Below are positions 8,644 to 15,912 of a stretch of 64,000 bases of DNA, in pieces (the stretch's first letter is position 1; each line of letters begins with the position of its first letter). The notes below the pieces were generated by a model, which did not search any database, was not told where the DNA came from, and saw only the letters and a list, made by a program, of their open reading frames with translations. Position numbers and translations under genes: made by a program. Location: the NCBI GenBank assembly GCA_049968515.1, contig JBMFQR010000002.1, positions 1 through 64,000 of the forward strand. The letters run 5' to 3'. Source of the stretch: JAOACQ01 sp049968515. Its GTDB lineage: Bacteria > Spirochaetota > Brevinematia > Brevinematales > JAOACQ01.

Positions 8644-9519
8644 CTATCTTTCAAAAACCACCCTGTCCAGTCTTTTCAGGATAGCCTTTGAAAATCTCTC
8701 ATTATTCTTCTCATTGTATATTTTTGCTGCCTCTTCAGCACGATAGATATTCCCGGAATAGTATCTATCTAAAAACGAAACCGCAATAAATATAGCATCA
8801 AGATAATCAGCTTTAAGAAAAAAATCTATAACAAGATAAAAGATAAGTCCATTCAGGGCAAAGGCATTCAAGCCTCCCGCTATTTCACCAGCATAAATCT
8901 GGCCTGCACCAAAGATAAAAACAGAAAGCCATTTTGCCAGTTCCGGTGATTTATATTTGAAATTTTTTACCTCCTTCAATGCATTTTTAACCTCCTCAAT
9001 CTCATTCTCCATCTCCCTTTTTTTACTATCTTCAATTAAGGCTAAAAAACTCTCAAAGCTTTCTCTGGCATTTTCCCAACGATAACTCAATACATAAGAA
9101 AGAGTTAGATAAAAAAGTGCCTTTTTTCTTAAAGAATCATCCTCCGAAAAGCTTTCGACCTTCATAAACTGATATATTGCATTATTAAAGTTTGTCTGAT
9201 AAAGATATGTAATTCCAATCTCTATAAGTGCATTCTGTTTCTCATTTTCTGTTTTTGCATCTCTTATAAACATATTAAAATAATCAATGGAGTTTTTATA
9301 CTCACCATTCTCTCTTGATATTATTCCAAGACGAAAATAGATTTTTGCTTTTTCGACCTCATCAGTCTCGAAAAATAAAATCCTCTTGTATTCGTGAATT
9401 GCCTCAGAAAAAAAACCATCCTCAAAGAGTTTTTCAGCAAAATCCACATAATTTGTGTATGAAAATAGAAAAAGAGGCAGGAAAAATAAAAGAATAAAAC
9501 AACTATTTACCAATTTCAT
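8644..9519 (-). CDS. TPR protein with C-terminal membrane (P13/DUF5683-like) domain
   Basis: I choose ATG 9519 because it begins a clean signal peptide; the longer frame to 9666 reads through the preceding gene. The 291-residue product has a signal sequence (1-20), about four TPR-like helical repeats (about 20-180) and a C-terminal domain with the FGAGQIYAGE segment and hydrophobic helices, resembling envelope proteins of the P13/DUF5683 type. It overlaps the end of the upstream pseudogene by 17 nt, and the two are clearly duplicates in architecture. Probably an envelope-assembly factor; function unproven. Confidence 0.7.
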   Translation of the reverse strand: MKLVNSCFILLFFLPLFLFSYTNYVDFAEKLFEDGFFSEAIHEYKRILFFETDEVEKAKIYFRLGIISRENGEYKNSIDYFNMFIRDAKTENEKQNALIEIGITYLYQTNFNNAIYQFMKVESFSEDDSLRKKALFYLTLSYVLSYRWENARESFESFLALIEDSKKREMENEIEEVKNALKEVKNFKYKSPELAKWLSVFIFGAGQIYAGEIAGGLNAFALNGLIFYLVIDFFLKADYLDAIFIAVSFLDRYYSGNIYRAEEAAKIYNEKNNERFSKAILKRLDRVVFER

Positions 9520-10356
9520 CAAGCAAATATTCCTTTTGCTCATCAAGTTTTTCCTTTTTCTTCTTGTTATAATTCTCTGCAGCCTTATACGAACCATATA
9601 TATCACCAATGTAAAAAACAAAACCTGTAGAGGCAAGCAACCACCCCTGCCAGGAACTAACTCCATTCATAAAAAAGTAAATTCCTGAAGCCACTGCCAT
9701 TGAGGTAATAAAGCTTAAAGAAAATAATCCATCAAACCATCTTTCAGAATAAAACTTCCCGCTTCCCGGAATAAGAGTAGAAAAAATGCAGCAAGAAATG
9801 GATTTTTCTCAGGGAGTTTTTCATAGCCTGTAATCAAGCTGAAAAGATTGTTTGTGATGTCCTGTTCTCCAAAACTGCCCAGGCTTAAAAGAGTTTCCTT
9901 CGCAAGAGAATAATTTGATAGTGAAATGAGGTCTATTATATATAAAGTTCTGGCTTTATCAGGGATAATATTTTCATTCTTAAAAGATTCAAGAACGTCG
10001 ATTGAACCACAATAATCCCCTGTCCTTGCAGTAGCATATGCAATTTTGAATTAAAGCTCTTTACGTGGAATAAAGTTATTTTCAGGCAGAACAAGCCTGT
10101 AAATTTCAAGAGCCTTTTTAAAATCCCTAATCTTTTCATAGCATAAGGCTATCCTGTAATAGATTAGCCCATCTGGGCTTTTTCTTCTGTCAAGGCTAAC
10201 CAACCTCTTATACTCAATCAAAGCACCCCTGTAGTCACCCTCATCATAAAGATGATCTGCAAATCTGAGAATTGAATCCTCTGAAAAACAATCAATGGAG
10301 TAGGCAATGCCACAGATTAAGATTATCAGAAAACAAAAAAGGATAAAATTCTTCAT
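9503..10356 (-). pseudogene. TPR / membrane-domain protein, duplicate of the next gene, inactivated
   Basis: ATG 10356 begins a signal peptide and TPR repeats, but an in-frame TAA (10051-10053) stops it at residue 101. The frame continues open past the TAA (FKIAYATARTGDY...) down to a run of six T at 9781-9786, where one base seems missing; beyond it the correct frame resumes with FSTLIPGSGKFYSERW and ends at 9503. Repaired, it would be about 284 residues: signal peptide, TPRs, and a C-terminal PGSGKFYxxRW membrane domain like that of the neighbouring 8644-9519 gene. One nonsense plus one frameshift makes a real pseudogene likelier than a single read error. Confidence 0.7.
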
Positions 10357-10369
10357 TTAAGGTACCGGA

Positions 10370-10753
10370 TCATAATTTTTCCCAGTTTTTTTCATCAAGA
10401 GGATAGTTACCATATGCTTTTGGATGACACCTTTCAAGTCTTTCTGCTCCCATTATTACCCCTCTAAAAAAGCCATATTTCTTTATCGCTACTTCTGTAT
10501 ATCTTGAACAACTCGGTTCAAACACACAGACAGGTCTATCCTGAGATGAAATAAAGGTCTGGTACAGCTTTACCAAAAGAAGTCCCGTCCATACAAGAAT
10601 ATTGGGAGAATCAGGTAGAAATTCCTTTTTCTCAATCTTTGATTCATTACTCGATGAAGTAAATCTTTCTATCACCTTATTATTTTCCCCAGAAATACTC
10701 CCTTCTAACAGAAAGAAAAAAATTAGCAATAATGCAAATATCCTTCTTACCAT
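10370..10753 (-). CDS. yidD: YidD membrane protein insertion efficiency factor with N-terminal extension
   Basis: The C-terminal half (about 52-120) is a complete YidD domain: LYQTFISSQDRPVCVFEPSCSRY followed by GAERLERCHP, with the family's three conserved cysteines. YidD assists YidC/SecYEG-dependent membrane insertion. Typical YidD proteins are about 70-90 residues; this one has about 50 extra N-terminal residues that start with a hydrophobic signal or anchor segment and a polar linker. The ATG at 10753 overlaps the stop of the upstream frameshifted gene, and the TPR envelope genes follow 13 nt downstream, so this looks like one envelope operon. Confidence 0.88.
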   Translation of the reverse strand: MVRRIFALLLIFFFLLEGSISGENNKVIERFTSSSNESKIEKKEFLPDSPNILVWTGLLLVKLYQTFISSQDRPVCVFEPSCSRYTEVAIKKYGFFRGVIMGAERLERCHPKAYGNYPLDEKNWEKL

Positions 10754-11525
10754 TCCACCAACTTTATTTTTGCATCCTGTGGTATCTTAAACTCTAATAC
10801 ATCCTCCGGGATTTTCAAATTAACCCTCGGGGAAAAATAAATTAGCTCTTCAACTCTTTTCTTTTTCTCATAAAAAGAGGTTGTTTTGATATGAACAGGA
10901 ATCTTTTTTCCTTTTATTTCAGTAAAGTCAAGGAATTCAGTGATTCCAATAATCCCCCCTTTTGGTGAAAAAACCCTTATAAATTCAATACTTTTTTACC
11001 CCGTCCAATTTCCACTTTTCCAGATTGCCTCTTTAACCTTTCGGGGGGTATCCATATGCCTACAAGTATATTATTGCTTTTATAAGTATTCTCAAGCTTA
11101 TATCCCGCTTCTCCAAGCCCCAAATCATCTCTTGCAAACACTTCAAACTGCATTTTCATCGTGGAAATATTTGGCTCTCTGTATGTCATAATGATAGCAG
11201 TTTTTTCATCCGGATAATAAAAAGTGTTTGTAAGGTTTGCAAAAATCACTATCTGATTTATTGGCTTTGTAACCTTAATAAAAACCCTCTCATCACCTGC
11301 AAAGTATATAATGCCTTCAATACTAACAATCTCCCTTTCATCCTCAAAAACTAATTTTTTGAAAGGAATTTCTGCTGATTTTATCTCCTCTGCATAAAGG
11401 CAGTAAGTAATAAAGGCTGAAAAAACGAAAATAACAAAAAACACCCTCACTCCAGAATATAAAAAAACTGAAAAAATTATAAGGTTAAGCCATAAAAATT
11501 TCAAGAGAAAGGCGTTAATCTGCAT
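10748..11525 (-). pseudogene. Exported protein of the YidD operon, frameshifted
   Basis: The upstream frame (10977-11525) has a hydrophobic leader and beta-rich sequence. A run of six A on the coding strand (plus-strand T at 10992-10997) seems to lack one base; adding one joins it to a frame that continues with IEFIRVFSPKGG and ends KLVEW at 10748. The stop then overlaps the yidD start, which supports the repaired reading. The later part resembles LolA-like/outer-membrane lipoprotein sorting beta sheets only loosely. The start could be ATG 11525 or GTG 11450, the latter giving a more ordinary signal peptide. Unrecognised function. Confidence 0.6.
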
Positions 11526-11558
11526 TTTTTCACAAGTTTACTCAATACCATCCTTTAC

Positions 11559-11587
11559 TTTACAATTTCTATACTTTGCCTTATAAT
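11559..11587 (+). promoter_or_regulatory. Promoter for gyrA
   Basis: TTTACA at 11559-11564 and TATAAT at 11582-11587 are separated by 17 nt. The start of transcription would be about 25 nt before the gyrA ATG at 11619, which has an AAAGAGG ribosome binding site. Confidence 0.7.
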
Positions 11588-11618
11588 CTATAAGTAGTAT
11601 TACTTAAAGAGGTTTTAG

Positions 11619-14099
11619 ATGGATACAGGTGAACTTTTTGACAAAACTGAGATTATAGACTCCTACTTTGAAGATGAAATAAAAATTTCATACCTTAACT
11701 ATGCATACAGTGTTATAACAGGGCGTGCAATTCCGGATGTAAAGGATGGGCTTAAACCTGTTCAGCGTAGAATCCTTTACTCTATGGCAGAAATGAGTCT
11801 CTGGCACAATAAACCCACAAAGAAATCTGCCCGCATTATTGGAGATGTGCTCGGTAAATATCATCCCCATGGGGACTCATCAGTCTACACAGCAATGGTC
11901 AAGATGGCACAGGATTTCCACCTTCGATATCCTCTGATTATAGGGCAGGGAAACTTTGGCTCAATTGATGACGATCCACCTGCTGCTATGCGATATACGG
12001 AGGCAAAATTATCGAGGGTAGCAGAATTCATACTCGAGGACCTCGACAAAGAAACTGTAAGTTTTAAGCCTAACTATGATGATACACTTTCCGAACCCGT
12101 TGTCCTGCCCGGAAAGTTTCCCAATCTCCTCTGTAATGGAACGACAGGAATAGCTGTTGGACTAGCAACTGACATTCCACCACATAACTTCAGAGAAGTA
12201 GCCGCCGGAATCTGTGCCTATATTGACAATCCAAAAATCTCCAATTATGAGCTTTTGAAATATATTCCCGGCCCTGATTTCCCCACAAGAGGCATAATAA
12301 CAAATAAAGAAGAAATGCTTGAGATATATGATAAGGGTACAGGTTCAGTGGAGCTTGCAGGAAAGATTGAGCTTGAAGAAAAAGGAGGGCATAGACTTCT
12401 TGTCATTACCGAAATACCTTATAGAGTAATAAAATCAAAGCTTGTAGAGGAAATCACAAATATTTACCTTGATAATAACAACAAATATGCTCTTGTCTTA
12501 AGAGGTATCAAGGAAATAAGAGATGAGTCAAGCAAAGAGGGAATAAGGATAGTCATAGAATTATTCAGAGATGCAAACGTAGACGCCATAAAAACAGCCC
12601 TTTTTAACCAGACCTCTCTGAAGACAAGACTGAAAGTCAATATGACAGCCCTTGTAAACAACCACCCGAAGTTGCTCAGCTTGAGGGAGATAATTGCTAA
12701 TTATGTTAATCACAGAGAAGAAGTAATAATACGAAGGACAAATTTTGAGCTTGATAAGGCAAAGAAAAGGATACATATTGTCGAAGGACTTCTTATAGCC
12801 ATTGACAACCTTGATGAGGTGATAAAAATAATAAGAAATAATGATGCCCAGAAAGCCAAAGAATTATTGATGAAAAGATTCTCTCTATCCGATGTTCAGG
12901 CTGAAGCCATTCTTGAAATGAAACTGAGAAACTTAACAAAACTCGAAACTCAAAAGCTAAAAGAAGAAAAGTTAGAACTTGAGAAGAAAATCTCAGATCT
13001 CTCTGACATTCTGAAAAGGCCAGAAAGAAGAAAAGAAATAATGAAGCAGGAACTTAAAGAGATGGAAAAAGAGATCGGGGATGAAAGATTAACAAAGTTT
13101 GAAGAGATTGACACAACAAAAATCGATGCAGAGGAGCTTATTGCCAATGAGCCTATGCTTTTAAGCATTTCAAGAAAAGGCTTTTTGATAAGAGAAATAG
13201 GTGCAAATCTTGTCAGAGTTGGAAATAGGGGCGGAAAAGGCAAAAGAGGTGATGTAACTGACGCAAACAGGCTGGAAAAGGATGACTATATATTTGAAAC
13301 AATCTCGGGCTTTTTAAAGGATAAGTATCTTTTTGTTACCAATTCTGGTAGAATATACTCACTCAAGGGCTACGAAATAACAGGAGATAATGAGGGAAAA
13401 ATCACGCGTTCACACATTAGAAATATAGAAAGACTAAAAGAAATAGATAATAGAGGCGAAACCATCACAGCCGTTCTTGCAGTGAGTGAGTTTGATGAAA
13501 ACAACTATATATTTTTCATTACCAAAAAAGGGAAAGGAGCAAGGATTCCACTCATTCAGTTTGAAAATATAAACAAAACCGGGATAAATAGCATAAAGCT
13601 TGCCGAGGGAGATGAGGTTGTTGGTGCAATTGTAACAGATGGAACAAAAAAACTATTTTTAGTAAAAAGAAATTCAAAGGGCTTCAAATTTGACGAAAAA
13701 CTCTTTACTCCTCATAACAGAAATGTATCCGGTGAGAAGGCAACAAGTGTAAGCTCAAAATCGGAAGAAGTTATCGGAATGGGAATTGCAGAGGACGATA
13801 AATATGTCCTGTTTGTGACAAAGGATGGCCGTGGAAAGAAAATCGCCATCTCAGAATTCAAGGAGTTAATGAATCGGGGGGCAAAAGGTTACAAGCTTGC
13901 AGAACTCGGTAAAAATAGAGAAGTGGCAAGCTTTGCAGAATGTTATGATGATGATGTTGTAATAATCACAACAAAAAGCGGCAGGAGAGTTTCCTTCTCA
14001 CTTGAGAATGTACAGTCAAACCTTCTAAAGCTAATTGATCTCTCAGAAGGCGACGAGGTTAGTGCTGTAACAGTATTTTTAAGCGAAAGTGAAGGATAA
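11619..14099 (+). CDS. gyrA: DNA gyrase subunit A
   Basis: An 826-residue type IIA topoisomerase subunit that cuts and reseals DNA. The catalytic tyrosine is Y126 in AAMRYTE, next to the 5Y-CAP motifs and the YHPHGDS loop (81-87). The coiled coil lies around 350-490 and the C-terminal beta-pinwheel from about 500. A GyrA-box-like turn, NRGGKGKRG near 534-542, marks it as gyrase rather than topoisomerase IV; the box deviates from the Q-R-R-G-G-K-G consensus, so ParC is the alternative. In the quinolone pocket, the residue equal to E. coli Ser83 is Ser87 and that equal to Asp87 is Thr91. gyrB is not in the window. Confidence 0.88.
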   Translation: MDTGELFDKTEIIDSYFEDEIKISYLNYAYSVITGRAIPDVKDGLKPVQRRILYSMAEMSLWHNKPTKKSARIIGDVLGKYHPHGDSSVYTAMVKMAQDFHLRYPLIIGQGNFGSIDDDPPAAMRYTEAKLSRVAEFILEDLDKETVSFKPNYDDTLSEPVVLPGKFPNLLCNGTTGIAVGLATDIPPHNFREVAAGICAYIDNPKISNYELLKYIPGPDFPTRGIITNKEEMLEIYDKGTGSVELAGKIELEEKGGHRLLVITEIPYRVIKSKLVEEITNIYLDNNNKYALVLRGIKEIRDESSKEGIRIVIELFRDANVDAIKTALFNQTSLKTRLKVNMTALVNNHPKLLSLREIIANYVNHREEVIIRRTNFELDKAKKRIHIVEGLLIAIDNLDEVIKIIRNNDAQKAKELLMKRFSLSDVQAEAILEMKLRNLTKLETQKLKEEKLELEKKISDLSDILKRPERRKEIMKQELKEMEKEIGDERLTKFEEIDTTKIDAEELIANEPMLLSISRKGFLIREIGANLVRVGNRGGKGKRGDVTDANRLEKDDYIFETISGFLKDKYLFVTNSGRIYSLKGYEITGDNEGKITRSHIRNIERLKEIDNRGETITAVLAVSEFDENNYIFFITKKGKGARIPLIQFENINKTGINSIKLAEGDEVVGAIVTDGTKKLFLVKRNSKGFKFDEKLFTPHNRNVSGEKATSVSSKSEEVIGMGIAEDDKYVLFVTKDGRGKKIAISEFKELMNRGAKGYKLAELGKNREVASFAECYDDDVVIITTKSGRRVSFSLENVQSNLLKLIDLSEGDEVSAVTVFLSESEG

Positions 14100-14106
14100 A
14101 AGTCAT

Positions 14107-14769
14107 ATGAAAAAATATGAACACTTCGTTTTTGAAGTTTATGAAACAATTCTTGACGACAGTAAAGCCATAATTGATAGAAAAAAATACCTTGCCGACA
14201 ATATTTTTACGCTTCTTGAAAAAGCACTTTTTCCCGTAAAGCACAGTGCCGTTCAGAAGGCTGTTGAAAGCCTTTTTGAAAAATTAAAAGAAAAAAAAGA
14301 GGTTTTCAGTGTATTTCAACAGGTTGAATTTATAATAAACATTCTGAAAATTAACGATATAATATTGTTCAAAAAAATATATGATTGCTATGTAGAATCA
14401 TCATTACAGATTTCACCGGTTCCATATCATAACATTTCAAGAGCACTTGAATTATTGGCAGAAAACAACAAGAATATCTACCTAATTTGCAATACCATTC
14501 AGACAACCGGATATATTCTCAAATTCATTTTGAAGGAAAATAACCTCTATCATTTCTTTAAAGACTTTATTTTTTCAGAGGATCTTGGAATTGAATTCTT
14601 CAACAGGGCTACATTTGAATTTTTCATAAATAAAAATGAGCTAAAAAAAGAAGAGGTCGTTTTCATTACAACAATGAAAAACGCACATTTTGAGAAAAGT
14701 ATGGGGCTAAATTTTGAATTACTAAAAAATGAAAGTGAAATTTATAATCTCTTACTCTCACTGATATAA
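14107..14769 (+). CDS. HAD-superfamily-like protein with degenerate catalytic motifs
   Basis: The fold signature of haloacid-dehalogenase phosphatases is visible: a first strand FVFEVYETIL (7-16), a cap-helix region, a second strand with ICNT, and the late segment FFKDFIFSEDLG followed by EEVVFITTMKNAHFEKSMGL. The usual DxD-G-T nucleophile motif is E-V-Y-E-T here, and the final GD...ND motif is T-T-M-K-N, so the catalytic acids appear lost. It may bind rather than hydrolyse a ligand. ATG 14107 is preferred; GTG 14089, inside the gyrA end, is the alternative. It lies between gyrA and pheS. Confidence 0.6.
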   Translation: MKKYEHFVFEVYETILDDSKAIIDRKKYLADNIFTLLEKALFPVKHSAVQKAVESLFEKLKEKKEVFSVFQQVEFIINILKINDIILFKKIYDCYVESSLQISPVPYHNISRALELLAENNKNIYLICNTIQTTGYILKFILKENNLYHFFKDFIFSEDLGIEFFNRATFEFFINKNELKKEEVVFITTMKNAHFEKSMGLNFELLKNESEIYNLLLSLI

Positions 14770-14772
14770 GTA

Positions 14773-14811
14773 ATTATCAGGAGGCAATTTTAATTTTGCA
14801 CTTCTGATAAT
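14773..14811 (+). other. Hairpin in the pheS leader
   Basis: ATTATCAG (14773-14780) and CTGATAAT (14804-14811) form a perfect 8-bp stem, with an additional short GCAA/TTGC pairing in the loop. It begins right after the stop of the HAD-like gene. There is no T-run after it, so it is a weak terminator candidate; it ends 12 nt before the pheS promoter. Confidence 0.35.
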
Positions 14812-14823
14812 CTCTTAAACAAC

Positions 14824-14852
14824 TTGATTTATAGAAAACAAAGCTTTAAAAT
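14824..14852 (+). promoter_or_regulatory. Candidate promoter for pheST
   Basis: TTGATT (14824-14829) and TAAAAT (14847-14852) are 17 nt apart. Transcription would start close to the ATG at 14878, leaving a short leader with a CAGAGGT ribosome binding site and no room for a T-box. Confidence 0.5.
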
Positions 14853-14877
14853 GTTAGAATTAATTTCAGAGGTAGAT

Positions 14878-15903
14878 ATGAAAGAAGAACTTTATAAAAT
14901 TTTAGAAGAAGCAAAAAAAGAGATAGGAAACATAAGAGATTTTGTTGAGCTTGAAAAAGCAAGAATTAAATTTCTGGGGAAAAAAGGCCCAATTAAAGAT
15001 GTGCTTGGGAAGCTTGGAAGCATAGGAGAGGAATTAAGAAAAGAAATTGGAAGAGTAGCAAATGAGGTTAAAGACGAAATTACAAGACTTATTGATGAAA
15101 CAGAGGAAAATCTTAGAAGAATGCAAAAAGAAACCCAATTGAAAACTGGAGTTTCTGACATATCGCTTCCTTTAAAAAAACTTGATGCCGGTTATCCCCA
15201 TCCTATTTCTTTAGTTATAGAAAAGATGGTTTCAATATTCAAAAGTATGGGGTACAGTGTGGCTGATGGGCCTGAACTTGAAGAAGAGTATTACAATTTT
15301 GATATGTTAAACATTCCCCCATACCATCCCGCAAGAGATGACCACGATTCATTCTACGTAACGAAAGGACGCCTTTTAAGGACTCATACTTCTCCAGTAC
15401 AGATAAGAACAATGTTAAACACAAAGCCTCCAATCGCAATTGTCGTACCCGGAAGGTGCTACAGAAGGGACGCCACAGATGCAACTCACAGCCATACCTT
15501 CTACCAGATGGAAGGTCTTGTGGTTGATAAAGGCATCTCCTTTGCGGATCTCAAAGGAACCCTTCTACTCTGGGCAAAGATGATGTTCGGTGAAGAGACA
15601 CAGATAAGATTGAGACCGGATTTCTTTCCATTTACAGAACCATCAGCAGAACTTGCCGTAACCTGCCCTGTCTGTAAGGGAAAAAAATGCAACGTATGCA
15701 AGCATACAGGCTGGGTAGAATTAATGGGCTGTGGAATGGTTGATCCCATTGTTCTGGAAAACTGCGGAATTGATCCCGATATCTATTCAGGATTTGCCTT
15801 TGGGCTTGGCATTGAAAGGGTTGCAATGACTGTTTATGGAATAAATGACATAAGGCAATTTTATGAAAATGACATAAGACTTTTAGAACAATTCTCAAGA
15901 TAA
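14878..15903 (+). CDS. pheS: Phenylalanyl-tRNA synthetase alpha subunit
   Basis: Class II aminoacyl-tRNA synthetase, catalytic alpha subunit of the (alpha-beta)2 enzyme that charges tRNA-Phe. I use ATG 14878 (341 residues, the usual length); an upstream frame to 14824 has no ribosome binding site. An N-terminal coiled coil (about 1-90) binds tRNA. The catalytic core has GPELEEEYYNFDMLN and HPARDDHDSFYV early, RRDATDATHSHTFYQMEG in motif 2, and GLGIERVAMTVYGINDIR in motif 3. A CPVC...CNVCKHTGW insert gives four cysteines able to bind zinc, a known variant. pheT starts 10 nt downstream. Confidence 0.95.
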   Translation: MKEELYKILEEAKKEIGNIRDFVELEKARIKFLGKKGPIKDVLGKLGSIGEELRKEIGRVANEVKDEITRLIDETEENLRRMQKETQLKTGVSDISLPLKKLDAGYPHPISLVIEKMVSIFKSMGYSVADGPELEEEYYNFDMLNIPPYHPARDDHDSFYVTKGRLLRTHTSPVQIRTMLNTKPPIAIVVPGRCYRRDATDATHSHTFYQMEGLVVDKGISFADLKGTLLLWAKMMFGEETQIRLRPDFFPFTEPSAELAVTCPVCKGKKCNVCKHTGWVELMGCGMVDPIVLENCGIDPDIYSGFAFGLGIERVAMTVYGINDIRQFYENDIRLLEQFSR

Positions 15904-15912
15904 GAGGTTTTT

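Noticed and set aside
14773..14880. T-box or other riboswitch in the pheS leader
   Set aside because: The leader after the likely promoter is too short, there is no T-box sequence, and the only hairpin lies upstream of the promoter.
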